Shown: positions 11,291 through 24,080 of the stretch, piece after piece
How the letters are laid out: the number at the start of each line of letters is the position of its first letter
Position numbering within the stretch: position 1 is the first letter of the stretch
Assembly: GCA_020226215.1 (NCBI GenBank)
Contig: CM035232.1
Location: forward strand, 76,502,130 to 76,566,129
Origin: Sindora glabra
Lineage: Eukaryota; Streptophyta; Magnoliopsida; Fabales; Fabaceae
DNA length: 64,000 nt
Direction of reading: 5' to 3'
Notes under the pieces: model-generated
What the model was told of the DNA's origin: nothing
The model's database searches: none
Seen by the model: the letters and a program-made list of their open reading frames with translations, nothing else
Position numbers and translations under genes: made by a program

Positions 11291-13474
11291 TTAACTAAAT
11301 GTGGCTAGCCATTTTTGATTAAAAAATTTGTTTCCTTTACAACCAAAACCATCAGAAGGAGAGAAGAATCAATTGAGGATTCTAGTCTTCATCCATCATA
11401 AAAAGGTGAGTGGCAACTCTTATTTTAGGGTCATCTAATAAAAAAATGATAATGATGTTGTTCTATTATGATTCCTTATAAGTGATAGGGTGTAGTTCTA
11501 TTTTTGAAGCCTTCCTAATATTAATATGATGGCATGATCTTGGTATATTAATGTTGATTATCATAGAAAAATGATTCATAAAATTTTTTTAGGAAAGATG
11601 AAGATAACAAAATTAGTTGGAATGAAAACAACTTTCCTAAGTGATGTTAAACAAGAGTTTTCATCACCCAATGTATATAAGGATTAGAAATTTTTAAAAT
11701 TTCAATCTTTAATATTTTAAGGTCATATTTAGTTTTAGGATAATTGTAGAAAAATTTAAGAATTTCTACTAAGTTATAAATGAAATACTTAAATCTATCA
11801 ATTCTAGAACCCTATTCTATTAGGTCTTGAGTTTGGAATTATTTGAGGCATCCAATTATTGAGAAAAATTATGAAACTCTCTAGAAATTCTATTTAGGAT
11901 GTTATGAATCTTGTGTCAAAATTTGGTAACAAATGGAGTTGATTTAATTGTCCAAATAATGTTATGTTTTTATAGTTCTAGTGCTTTCCAAATTTGGTAG
12001 TTCTAAGTTTATGCCTTTTCTGCATTAGTAAAGTCATGAAATTTATTGTATAATAACTAAGTGATTCTTTATTCAATGTATTGATAATGTTTTGGCAAAG
12101 TTTGGAAGCAATTGGTTTCCACTTGAATGATGAAAAGTGGCTTGAATTGTAAATGTTCACTTGTTGCCTTATTTTGGAAGCCTTACTTTTGTTATTGTGT
12201 GAATAGTAACCTAAGGCTATAAATTTATTAAATGGATGTTGTTTCATTCTTACTAATGTATTAGAAATATAAGATAAAATTTTGATAAATTATATAATTC
12301 TTTTAGAGTTTCTAGGGCTCCAATCAATAATATGAACTCTTAATTTTCAATAAAAAGAATGTTAGTAAAACTTGTAGAGAAATATTGTGAACATTGGTGA
12401 AAGTTTGAGAAATCATTCCTATGACTAAGAAATGTCATCCTTAATAGGATGGTAAAAATCAATCTTAATATTAATACTTTAAAAGATGAGGATGAATATG
12501 AAAAAATGGCAAATTATATAAGACATTTATGTCATGGTTGGTATTTGGCCATACTTGTAGAATAAATTTAATGGTTAATATTTTAACATCCTATTATTGT
12601 ATATTGTGAATTACGAGGGAAATATATAACATCCTTTACAGAGAAGGAGAGGCATGGTTAATAAAGGAGGGAAAATGTTAATGGTTTTATGCTTAAGGCG
12701 GCAGGAGATAAGGTTAAACTAAAGATATAAGATGAAACTTGTATACTTATCATTTTCATTTTCTATAATAAAGTACATTAATGATACACACAAGAAAATT
12801 TCTTCATAAGACACCTAATAGGAAGTACACATAATTAAAATTGATCCTTTATAGTGTAAGGCTTTTCGTATAACTTAATGAGTATCTATTCATTCAATAT
12901 ATTTTATACTCATTCTATTGTTGAATTAATTTGTAAGTACTTATCATGGATCTGATGGTGCAAATCAATAATTATATAGGGATCTTCCAGTCTTCCCATA
13001 GTACCTATGAGATATTATTCCATTATAAAGTACTATCTACACCTAAAAATATAAAGGTAAATTATGAAGTAACACCTAGAAAAATAAACTTAGAATCTAA
13101 TCATATTATAATACACCTTTTTATCAGGTACTCCCACCTAAAAGATTTATTAGTAATAATGTTCTTTCTTTGTGGAGATGCATCTAGAAGAAAGGAACCT
13201 CAAAAGATCCAATTGAAAGTTTGTATCATTTGATATGCTATGTAAATTATGTTTCCATATGAACAATTTTTGAATATGTATATGTACATTTGACTTTAGA
13301 ACTTTTAATATATATAATTTATATTATAAGTCTAGATATTTACATCCTTTGATAATATTAATTTAATAAAAATATCAAAATACTATAAAGGCTTGTAAAG
13401 ATATCTATTTAGTATGCTAGTACTAATTAAGTATCTTTATACTAGTCATGATAGCTATAAGATGGGTCATGACA
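11291..13474 (+). mobile_element. B-I 5' LTR (first part deleted)
   Basis: It aligns with the B-I 3' LTR from about 24822 onward: GTGGCTAGCCATTTT against GTGGGCTGGCCATTTT, then CTTCATCCAT, GATGGCATGAT, TTATGCTTAAGGC. It ends GGGTCATGACA at 13474, directly before a primer-binding site. The first roughly 670 bp, including the TATA box, are missing. It carries the uninterrupted versions of the sites where C1, A4 and E sit in the 3' LTR, and so proves those insertions. Confidence 0.85.
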
Positions 13475-13478
13475 GAGT

Positions 13479-13490
13479 TTGTATTAGAGG
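13479..13490 (+). other. B-I primer-binding site (initiator-Met tRNA type)
   Basis: TTGTATTAGAGG lies four bases after the LTR end. It is a decayed form of the TGGTATCAGAGC complement of initiator-methionine tRNA, used by most plant Ty3/gypsy chromoviruses to prime minus-strand DNA synthesis. Confidence 0.75.
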
Positions 13491-13495
13491 ATGAT

Positions 13496-14055
13496 CCTTG
13501 ATACCAATAATCTTTTATAATAAAGCATCAATGAGGGGCTAGTTAGATCATGGAGATTCTAGAAGACCCATGAAAGAAGAAGTATTGTGGATTCATGGAA
13601 ATAATAGGTATTTCCTTGCTCTTTCTTTAGAATTACTATTTATTGATTAGAGTTTTTCTTTTAGAAAATTATAGCTAGAAAGAGACAAACTTAGCCTAGA
13701 ATGTCTCAATGACCTACTAGAGCACATTCAAAAATATAAAAGAATGAGCCATCCATAAATGTACCACCTAAAAATCCTTGATACCAATAATCTTTTATAA
13801 TAGAGCATCAATAGGGGGCTAGTTAGATCATGGAGATTGTGGAAGACCCATGAAAGAAGAAGTATTGTGAATTCATGGAAATAATAAGTATTTCCTTACT
13901 CTTCTTTAGAATTACTATTTATTGATTAGAGTTTTTCTTTTAGAAAATTATAGCTAGAAAGAGACAAACTTAGCCTAGAATGTCTTAATAACCTACTAAA
14001 GCACATTCAAAAATACAAAAGAATGAGACATCCATAAATGTACCACTGAAAAACC
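13496..14055 (+). repeat. 280-bp tandem duplication in the B-I leader
   Basis: Unit 1 starts at CCTTGATACC (13496) and unit 2 at the same word at 13776. The two 280-bp units differ at only a few positions per hundred bases. The duplication covers the untranslated leader between the primer-binding site and gag. It is much more similar within itself than the two B-I LTRs are to each other. Confidence 0.9.
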
Positions 14056-14694
14056 TTTTAAGGATAAAACAAGAACAAACTGAAGCTCTAGCATAGGTTG
14101 TAAGTTTGCAACAAACCTTGGAAAGATTTTTTAACTAAAATCAAAACATTCCTATTCCACTCCCAGTACTATCACCACCTAGATAGCAAATTCCCCTTTT
14201 ACCTTCAAGAGAACGATTACAAATGGTATACAAATTTCAAAAATTAAAACCCTAAAATATATCAATACAGATCCTACTATGGATCTTTATCAATTCATAA
14301 ACTAGATAGAGAGAGCTTGCAAATTGATAGGGTGTGATAAGAATATAATGGTGGAATTAGTAGGCTACCAACTTTAGAATGTTGATCATTTTTTATATGT
14401 CCACAACATTGAACCTATGATTATTGCTTGTGAACCTATTACTTGGTGGCAATTTCAAAAGAAGCATATGGATAGATTTTTAACCTAGGTGTTTGTGAAG
14501 CCAAGGCTTGTGAATTTGAAAGATTAACTCAAGAATCTATGACAGAGGCACAATATGATTCCCAATTCACACTGTTATCTTAATATGCAAAACATTTGTT
14601 GCTTATTAAGAAAATGAGGGTAAGTTAATTTGTGCACAATCTTCAAGATTATTTTTATGATTGAGTATATGTCTTTAACAATATAATGCATAAG
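14056..14694 (+). pseudogene. B-I gag, N-terminal part, broken
   Basis: This is a remnant of the Ty3/gypsy capsid protein. In shifting frames one can read capsid-like pieces such as KFQKLKP, TWWQFQKKHMDRF and AQYDSQFTLLS-stop-YAKHL, the last matching the usual AEYEAxFTxLSxYAPHL region of plant chromovirus gag. Many stop codons interrupt it. The reading is cut by solo LTR A3 at 14695 and resumes at 17339. Assignment to gag is by motif recall, not by alignment. Confidence 0.7.
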
Positions 14695-17333
14695 TGTCAT
14701 GACCTAACTTAATTGTGACCGACGTGGATCTTTTTACCAGTTTCCACAAGCCTTAATAATTTTTATACTTTCTATCTAACGAGACTTTCTAAATTCCAAG
14801 GAAACTTAAAAATTTATTTTAAAATTTTATGAAAAAACAAATAGAGTCTCCCCTATTTTTAGACACTTTCCGAAGGCTATACGCTTTAAGATACAACACT
14901 TATATTTATTTCCAGATACGATAGAAATCAACATGCACATAAAATAATACAATTTTAAATTGATATACAAATAAACGATTCAACATGTCAAATATTGAAT
15001 CAATACCATTTCTATTTCTAATTTTAATTCTAATTAAAAGAGAATCCCAACTATCAAATCATTTCATCAAGTGGTCTTTCCTTTTCAGTGGACGCCATAA
15101 GCTCAATCATACTTATATCAACATAAAAATATTAAAATATAATGAAGTGAGTTATAGAAACTCAATGAGTATATATCTACTACTATTTTGTAGGTGATCA
15201 TTTTACATATAATAATTACAAGTTAATCATGTGCTAAATTATAAAATATTAACAAACACATTTCTTGGATCTTTGGAATATACACAACTTAATCTCGGAC
15301 TTAAATTTCACTTGCATACAACTTAAATTCCATATCACTTATCACAAAATATAATAATCTCAATCAATATAACTTGCCACCCATTTTGAAAGATCATCAC
15401 ATTCACAAACAACCCTTAAAGCTTAACTAAAATCAAGTCAAATTCTTGTAATTATATCAAACAATAACAATGAATTATAGGTAAATTCCAATGTTTTGTC
15501 ACATCACACATCCATCTACAGAAAGCATACATGTAGTTGGTTTTAGCCTTCTTTTTTATTTCAAGTCAATTCTATACTTTTCCCAATTGAACATTGAGAA
15601 TTTTCCATTCAACTCTTAGAGCATCACTCCATTATAAGCTCAATTTTTCCAATGCCACTACTCTACTATGATTCGCACCTTCTAATAGTATCCTCAACAA
15701 GTTTCATAGATTGTATACATATAAGAGTTCAACTCTCATTTCATAATTGTTTATAAATCATCAATGTGAAGTAACTAATTCATTATTCGGTAGCATTAAG
15801 CACATAATAGTATAGACACTACTATACAAACATCATTAATTTTGATCATAACCTATCAATAGGTACCACCACTATTACTCTTTCACTACGCACTTTGATC
15901 AATTAGCTTTGACTCAAACAACTAATTATATTGATACCATTAAATAAGTTTACACATGAATATATTTATAAATATAAAATTCAAATTATAAATAATAAGA
16001 TACAATTCATAATAATTAAACTTTCTTTTATTAAAATACTAGTCTAGAGTAAGATATATACTCACCTAATAATGCTAACCTACCCTTAGAAGTTATGAAG
16101 TATCCATAATCATTGTTTCCATATTTCTCTCCATTGTTGAAAAGAGATGTTGATAGCTCACTAGTGCCAAAGGAGCAATGGATCATGGGGAATCACCATG
16201 AGAAGCTCAACATCGGCCCTAATCTATTGTTTGTTGTCGGAGTGACTCCTCTTTCTCTTTATTATGCTTAGATATCAAACCCAGTTGGCAAAGGCTTATG
16301 GTCACAGTAGCCGATCATTGTGGTCATTGGAACCACAAAGGCGGTGGGAGGAGGAATAAGAACCCATAATAGAAAAAAAGACAATGAGAGAGAGAGCAGC
16401 TATCTCAATAAGAAAGAAAAAGAGAGAGAGAGGGAGATGGCCGAAGCTATAGTGATCGAAGCTGGTGTCGGAACTAAAATCGCTAGTAACAGCAACAACA
16501 TTCTGAAGAAGAAGAAAAATAATGAAGCTTAAAGAAAAAGCTAGAAAAATCTGAGAGGGAAATGATGGAAATTAACTAAAAAGTGGGTGAGAGAAATATA
16601 GAAAAATGAGATATGGATGATAATCCTATGAATCACAATACCATAAGCGCACTTCCTTGATTTAATCTAATCCTTCCATTTTAATTACCAATTTTAGACT
16701 ATTAAATCTCAGCCACCCAACAAGTTTACTAGAACCCCAACTTCCTTTTAATCTTATTCATTAATTTCTCATGTAAATTCAATCCTAGCCATCAATTTTA
16801 CATAAAGAAAAATTTAATTATTAATTTGTTTCAAAATTCATCATTTTTATTTTTTTTCAATTTTCCTCCAATATTAAAATATTTATATGATTTTAATAAT
16901 CTAATAAATTTTAAAATTCTAAAAATAATTATGTAAACTCTCATAATTCTAAAAAGTAATGTATTAAATACACATGAATTATTCCATGAATTCTTGCATC
17001 CATAATTACTGAATTTATCCATAACTTATAAGAAAATCCTCATAAAATATTTAAACAAACCTGAAAATAATGATCCTTTTAAAAATAGATTTATTTCAAA
17101 TTCTCACCACTCCCAAAAATTAATTTATTAAATACAACAAATTACTTCATCCCTTGAATCAGTAATAACCATATAAAAATAAATAAATTTTAAATATTAT
17201 TATAGATATTATTTTCAATATTCAAGAACATTTAATTCCAAAAATAAATTTAAAACTAATATTAATGAAATAGATAATTTATCTACAAACCTCAAAATTT
17301 ATATAACTTTATATTTAAAGTAGGGATATTACA
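14695..17333 (-). mobile_element. A-family solo LTR, A3 (2639 bp, perfect TSD)
   Basis: Edges are TGTCATGACCTAA and GGGATATTACA. The TSD is ATAAG on both sides (14690-14694 and 17334-17338). It splits the B-I gag frame. It is about 0.9 kb shorter than A1, A2 and A4, so it carries internal deletion. Its GC-richer leader-like segment (about 16140-16600) yields a low-complexity open frame with no domain. Confidence 0.9.
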
Positions 17334-17338
17334 ATAAG

Positions 17339-17773
17339 CAAGCCCTGGATCAAGCAATCAAGGTAGAGCTATATGCTAAAGAGAGACAAAACTAGGAAGT
17401 AAGTTCGAAAGGACAAAAATCAAAATTTTAAGGAAGGAATAATGAAGACACTGGAAAAAAGGCAATTGCCTAAAATATATTAATTAGGAATGAGCAGGCT
17501 AGTAGAAATAAAGCTAATTAAGGAAGACTTTTAAAGAGAATTTTTAATAATAGATCTAGGAGCGGTTTTGATGTTTTCAATCAAGCTTATCCATTTCTCC
17601 CACCGCCTAGCAGACCCCATTGGTGCCCACGATGCAAACATAGTCACTTTGGATAGTATGGATCTTGCTTTAAATGTGGAATGATAAGGCATCAAGCATT
17701 TGAATGCTTAACTTCTTAACAAGGGAGCAATGCCATAACCTCTAGCATATAACCCACTCAAAATACAATATTA
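17339..17773 (+). pseudogene. B-I gag, C-terminal part with CCHC zinc knuckle
   Basis: This is the nucleocapsid end of gag, which binds the element RNA during packaging. The knuckle CFKCGMIRHQAFEC (17666-17707) keeps all four ligands of the C-X2-C-X4-H-X4-C pattern. It follows CPRCKHSHFG, the partial cysteine motif that usually precedes it in plant chromoviruses. The knuckle is in the same frame as the protease that follows. Several stops lie upstream. Confidence 0.85.
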
Positions 17774-18190
17774 GTGAAACCATCAACAACATCAAGAAAG
17801 AAAAACATAAGGAAAGACCTAGCTTGGACACAGGCTCTAGTATATGCCATGACATGCCAGGAAGCCCAAGCCTTTAACGCAGTGGTAACAAGTATGATAT
17901 TAGTTGAAACCTTTCTTATAAAAGTATTACTTTATCCTAGTGCTACACATTTATTCATATCTAAAAATTTAGTGGCAAAACTTTTAAAATTGTTAAATGA
18001 GTTAGATGAACTCTTAGAGGTAAGTACACTAATAGATGAAATGATGCTAACAACCCATGATGTTAATAATTGTGTAATCCGAATAGATAATCATCCAACT
18101 TTGATTAATTTGATTGTGTTAGAAATGATGGATTATGATATAATTCTAGGGATGGCTTTGTTATATTATCAAAGTACCATGTTTGTGTAA
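17774..18190 (+). pseudogene. B-I aspartic protease (retropepsin-like) remnant
   Basis: This is the longest open stretch of B-I (138 codons). Retropepsins cut the gag-pol polyprotein. The order of landmarks fits the family: a TCQEAQAFNAVVT linker (residues about 28-41), the active-site loop at residues about 54-64, and the IILGMALL flap-end motif (residues about 125-132, usually VILGMDWL). The active-site loop reads YPSATHLFIS where the family has DSGATHSFIS or DPGATHSFIS. The catalytic aspartate is therefore replaced by tyrosine, so the enzyme could not work even if translated. The ATG is only the first in an open segment. The native protein was part of a polyprotein. Confidence 0.85.
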
Positions 18191-19330
18191 ATTGTTATTA
18201 TAAAATAGTCATGTATCAACCAAAAGAGTGTGAAATCCAAAATTTTCAAGGTGAAAAGAAAGCAAGAATGCCTACTTTTGTTTCATATGCAAAAGTTAAG
18301 AAGTTGGTCAATGAAGGATGTGTCCGGTGGATAGCTTGAGTAAAATAAGCTAAAAAAAGTAACAATGGATTACTTTCTCTAGTAAAAGAATTTCCCAATA
18401 TTTTTCTAGATGATTTACCTAGATTGCCACTAGATCAGGAGATTGAATTTACAATTAAAACCATCCCTAAAATAGACCCAAAATTTATTGCTCCTTATAG
18501 AAATATGCTACTGGAATTATCAAAATTAAAGGAGCAATTACAAAATTTGTTACATAAAGGTTTTATACAACCCTGTACATCACTATAGGCAATGCTGGTG
18601 TTGTTTGTGAAAAAGAAGGATGGCTCGCTAAAATTATGTATTGATTATTGGTAGTTAAACAAAGTTACTATTAAGAATAAACACCCTTTATTAAGAATAA
18701 ATGACTTATGTGATCAATTGCAAGGTTCTCAATATTTTCGTAAAGATTGACTTACAATCTAGCTATCATTAGTTGAAGATCCTGAAAGAAGATATTCCAA
18801 AAATAGCATTTCAAACTTGTTATGGTCATTACGAGTTTTTGATTATATTGTTTGGATTAACTAATGCTCCTATAACATTCATAGACCTAATGAATCATGT
18901 TTTAAAACCTTTCTTAAATAAATTTATTGTTATGTTTATTGACAATATTTTAGCATATTTTAAGAGTGAGGAAGAACATGCCTAATATTTAAAAATCACA
19001 TTGAAAACACTATAAGAGCATAAGCTATATGCTAAATTCTCAAAATATGAATTTTGGATGAAAAATGTCCATTTCTTAAGCCATATAGTGTCATAGGAAG
19101 GAATATAAGTAAATCCCCAAAAGATTGAGGTTGTGCTCAAATGGCCACAACCTTCCTCGGTGATAGAAATAGGTAGCTTTCTTGGATTAGTCCAATACTA
19201 CAAAAAATTTGTAAAATATTTTTTGAAAATAACCGCACCTCTAACCAAATTAACTTGTAAAAGAATCAAATTTGGGTGGTATGATGATTATGAAAGAGGC
19301 TTTTAAAGATTAAAGGAATGTCTTACTTTT
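18191..19330 (+). pseudogene. B-I reverse transcriptase remnant
   Basis: Readable pieces in order are VKKKDGSLKLCIDY (about 18610), then DIPKIAFQTCYGHYEF and FGLTNAPITFIDLMNHV (about 18790-18900), and the catalytic strand FIDNILAYFKSEEEHA (about 18940-18985). The family motif is FIDDIL; the second catalytic aspartate is asparagine here (GAT to AAT). A frameshift lies near 18738, before the segment open at 18773-18985. Stops flank both sides. The order after protease, with RNase H and integrase following, fixes this as Ty3/gypsy. Confidence 0.9.
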
Positions 19331-20538
19331 ACTCCAATGTTGGCATTACTTTACAATGCAAAAGAATATATGGTGTATTGTGATACATCGAGAGCGGGAT
19401 TAGGATGCATATTAATGTAGTAAGAAAGGGTAATAGCCTATACATCTCATCAATTGGTAAAACATGAGATGAATTATCCCACTCATGATTTGCAAATGAC
19501 AATTGTAGTATTCACCTTAAAGATATGGAGACATTATTTGTATAGGGCTACTTGTGAAATTTATATAGATTGTAAGAACCCTAAATATATTTTTGAATAG
19601 AATGAGCTTAATATAAGATAAAAAAAGGTGGATGGAGTTTGTAAAACATTATGACTACTCCATTCACTATCATCTAGTCAAAACTAAGGTAGTTGTGATG
19701 CCTTAAGATGAAAAGCTCCTAAAAATAAAAGGAAAAAGAGGTTAGAGGAAGATAAAAATGTGGAATTGGCTTGTAGAACAATACATTGTACTAAAGTGGA
19801 TCAAATTAAAATAGGCTAAATTTTTTTTCAATATAAGCAACTAAAAATAAAGCTATAATTAAGGCTAAAACTGATTTGACAATAAATGAATAGGAAGTAA
19901 TAAGGAATAAAAATCAATAAAGGGTGGCCATAGCTTTAAGGAAGAAAGTATTAAGAAAGGCTCATAAATCATTTTATACAATGCATCTTAGTGCAATAAA
20001 AATGTGTCAGGATTTAAAGAATCTATATTGATGGGATGGAATGAAAAAAGACATGTGAAATCACATAATTAGATATATAACCTATCAACAGGTGAAAGCA
20101 GAGCATTAACATTAAGCAGGTCTTTATCAAAATATTTATATTCCTTTATAGAAGTGGTAATGCATAACAATAGACTTTATAACTAGATTACCATGAACTA
20201 ACAAGGGATACAATTCCATTTATGTGATTGTGGACCATTTGACAAAGTCCGTGCATTTCATACTTGTGAAGACAATATACACTATATCATAACACGCTCA
20301 ACTCTACATAGATAAGATTATTCCATTTCATGGGGTGCCACTCATAATTATTTTGGATCGAGGATCATAATTCATATCCTAATTTTGTAGTCATTCCAAG
20401 AAATGCTAGGGATTCAATTATCATTTAGTACAATATTCCATCCTTAAATTCATGGGCAATTAGAAAGAAGGATTTAGACACTAGAAGACATGTTTAAAGC
20501 ATGTGTAATTGAATTTGAAGGAATTTAAGATAAGTATT
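19331..20538 (+). pseudogene. B-I RNase H and integrase core remnant
   Basis: RNase H is read near 19370-19680 (MVYCDTSRAGLGC at the start). The integrase zinc finger and catalytic core follow at about 19950-20530: pieces like LYWDGM, GHSVIVDHLTKS-type sequence and the FHPQTDGQ-type stretch can be recognised with many substitutions. Frameshifts and stops are frequent. The frame is cut at 20538 by solo LTR D and continues at 23402. Confidence 0.8.
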
Positions 20539-23401
20539 TGTCACAACCCGACGTGCTTTAGTCGTGACCAGCATAAAGATATCCAATCAGCATTCCACAC
20601 CGATAAGATATCCTTACTAGCCCCCAAAGATGACACAATATCGCATATACTTATAAAAATAATATTAGGGCGTGCTGAAAGAAAGTAGATAATAGAAAGT
20701 TAAAATACCAAAATAATATACATATAACAGCACAAAAATATCTACAAAGTTAAGTCCATTATAATTCTTTAAATACACTAGACCTAATCATCTGACTCAC
20801 TAACCCGATTAGAGCCTTCCTCCTCCGGATCAGATTCTGGAAGAGAACTAGAACTAGACGTTCTGGGCCCTAACGGTGTCACGTTACTCCCGGAATCGTC
20901 ATCCAGAGTGACCAGTACTAGTGGAAAGAAAATTTTGAGAACATTTGGCTCCCTGCCATGGGCCAATAGTCTGTATGATACAAAATATTTATTTCATTAG
21001 GAGTGACCTGGATTTCTATGTGGAACTCTATTCCATACGTCCTAAGGGGTGTCGTGGCATATCCTCTGTAAGTATTACCGTGCGTCCACGGATCCATGAT
21101 CTTTACCTGAAAAGATAGTTTAAAGAAAATACAGAATGAGTATAAATATACTTAGTGAATAATAACCCGTTATTGCCCTTTTTCAGTTTTCCCATCTAAG
21201 GTTGCTTTTCTAATTAAAAGTCCAAGTTTAGATATTATGTTATTTGAGAAATGGCATTAGTTGGTATGTAATGGCACCTTATATTTTCAGTCCAACCTTA
21301 TCCCCCGCCACTCTAGGTCCGAGGCCACTAACCTTTTCCCTCCACTACTTACCCCTCCTCTCCTTCTTTGCGAAGGATGTTTTCTCCCTCCCACATTTTT
21401 GTAAGCAGAATAAACAATTGTGGGACGCCATATGTATCAATCACAATTTTCCTCAAGGAATGTATCAAAATACTAACTATGCCATAAGTGTTTTATGCTT
21501 CATTTATCCTTCTATGCTCATTATTATATCAAACCCTAAAGGATATTCATATATACAAATCAAATAATTCATATGTCATGTACACAAATCAAACAATTCA
21601 TGTCACACAAAATATTTTGTATGCAGACCCTATCTAGGCAGCATAAGGGCAGGAATTATTTGAAGAACTAAATAAAATTTACTATTTCTAAAATTTTAAC
21701 CCATACTACATCACAATCATATTGATTCATACAAATTTTTCCAGAATTTTTCTCAACCATTTGATACTCCTAAAAATTTCGTGAACAAGATTACGCATAT
21801 TCGGGTTTTGTCATGAACAGATCCTTTTCACCATTTTATTGAGTGACCAATTCATCTCTGATTGCCTTAAAAATTTTACATGATATTTATAACACCTTGA
21901 TTGGTTTCTATAAATTTTTTCACAATTTTTCAGGATCATTTTAAGCCGAAAGAAATTCGAAAACAGAAGCCAACGTGAAAGTGCCCTGTTCCTGAACAGC
22001 ACTGATGACCTGACTTAGGAAATTCTTCTAAAATACCTAAAAATTTCTAAAAATCCTCAAAATTTCCATAATTTAACCTCACATCATGAGAGACCTTAGG
22101 ATATCAAAAATAAAATTTTTTGATGATAAATCACCTAGGTTCCACGTGACTATTCACCAACCAGAATTTCAACAGAATTCTTCACCCTTCTTGATACAAT
22201 TTCCAACATAATATTAACAATTTCTTTACAACAGCCAAAACCACTTCCATTCTCATTATTCATGATCCAAATACTCACTTCTAACATCATCATCACATGT
22301 TCAAATCATGTTGAACTAATTATCACAGCAACCAACACAAATCATGTCCAAGGAATCATATTCATCATGACAATCTAGCATTAGAAATTCATAAAATATA
22401 TAACAAGCTATTACTCACCTTAAATCCTTACTTCTTTCTTCCTCTTTTCAACTCTGAATTCTAAGGGAGAGGGAGATGAATTCAAGAAAATAAAAATCAA
22501 ATTTTAGAGTTAAAAGGAAGAAGAATTTCTCAAGAAATTAGGGGTATTAAAATCTACCTATTTAACTTGCCAAGTTTCCCTTGAATCTACTTTGTCTGAC
22601 TTTCCTTATTTCTTCTTCTATGTGGTCACATTTGGCTGGAGAGGAGCATCAAATTTGCTGCTGCTAAGCCTCTTTTATTTTATATAAGAACTGCTTAAAG
22701 AAATTTCTAAATAATTCTACAATTTTCATCAATTTTAAAAATTAAATTTGCCTTGGATTTTGGGGACACATAGAGGGCTTCATGGGACGTCCAAGTAGCT
22801 GAGGTTTCAGACCAAAAAATCATCTTTTAGCCTATAAAAATGAGACACAAATCAAAATTTTTCAAATATTACACTTTTGCCTCCAAATTTTATCATTTTC
22901 TTTTATTTTGGTCCTTGGCTTCCCTTGGAAGTTTGGGCTGGTATTGGATCACGAATTTAGGCCTTAATTTTTCACATTTGGGCCTGAAAAAAACTTGGGC
23001 CAACCCAACCTATACAACAAAAAATAAAAAGACCAAAAAAATAAAAGGGTTTATTATAATTCGGCCCCAAATTACTTATTTTCTTTACATTTTTACCCTT
23101 AGGCTTCTAAATATCTTAAAATTTTTATTTTTACTTTCCATAACCATTTTTGAGCTTTGAAAAATATTTTTGATCATCCATAAAATTTTTTGAATTAATT
23201 TACTATAATTCTGACTCATTTTCTCACTTTTTTTGCTTTACCGAGTACAGAAATTCAATGAATTTCTAAGCGAAATTTTTTTAAAATCTATTCTTAGATT
23301 TATAAATAAATTTTCACTCATTATAATCTTAATTTTTTTTATTATTTTAATTATTATTATTATATTTTTTATCACTATTGTACTAATTTAGGGTCCTTAC
23401 A
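20539..23401 (-). mobile_element. D-family solo LTR (2863 bp, perfect TSD)
   Basis: It starts TGTCACAACCCGACG and ends GGGTCCTTACA on the plus strand. The TSD is GTATT on both sides (20534-20538 and 23402-23406). Flanking integrase sequence reads straight across once it is removed. Read on the minus strand it has the polarity TGTAAGGACCC...GGTTGTGACA shared with families A and B. It keeps CpG sites in its left edge. Open frames within it (for example 20784-20966 minus, 22840-23160 plus) have no recognisable domain. Confidence 0.92.
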
Positions 23402-24080
23402 GTATTTGACACTAATATAATTCATTTATAATAACAGCTACCATATACAAATGCCATTTGAGGTGTTATATGGTAGAAAGTGTAGGTTGCCTATTAGGTG
23501 GTTTGAACTAGGTAAAGCAAAAATGATCAATCCTCATCTTGTAGAAAATGCCATCAATAAGGTTCAAATAATTAGAGAAATATTACAGATAACTCAAAGT
23601 TGACATAAATCTTATGCAAATAGTAGACATAGAACATTAGAATTTCAAGAAGATGATCAAGTATTTTTAAAAGTTACTCCTATGAAAGGGATAATGATAT
23701 TTGGCAAAAAACAAAAATTAACACTCAAATATGTGGGTCCTTATAGAATTAACAAATGAATTAGAAAAGTTACTTATCAACTAAAATTACTAAAGGACAT
23801 GAAATCCATACATTTAGTTTTTCATGTATCTATGATAAAGTAATATATTCCGAATGAATCTTATGTGTTGAGAGAAATATTGATAGAATTAGACTGAAAA
23901 TTAGTATATGAAGAATAGCCTATACAAATCATTGATTAATAAATAAGGAAATTATGATCCAAGAAAATTCCCATAGTAAAAGTAATATGGGAGAAACATG
24001 GAGCTTAAGAGGTGACATGAAAATTAGAGAAGGATATGAAAGAAAAATACCTAAACCTATTTGGTAAGTTTTCTATTTGA
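23402..24080 (+). pseudogene. B-I integrase C-terminus with chromodomain-like tail
   Basis: After the D insertion the frame gives MPFEVLYGRKCRLPIRWFELGKA-type sequence, then FLKVTPMKG, VSTMIK-type HVSMLRKYIP remnants and finally VIWEKHGA followed by a broken E-A-T-W-E stretch and KDMKEKYLNLFG (to about 24065). This tail is the chromodomain-like module of the Tekay/Del group of chromoviruses, thought to direct integration to marked chromatin. It is decayed by stops. Confidence 0.75.

Noticed and set aside
20784..20966. Minus-strand open frame with an acidic, serine-rich C-terminus
   Set aside because: It is near one end of solo LTR D, 60 codons, with no domain. It was considered as a possible LTR-encoded protein, but there is no second copy here to test conservation.
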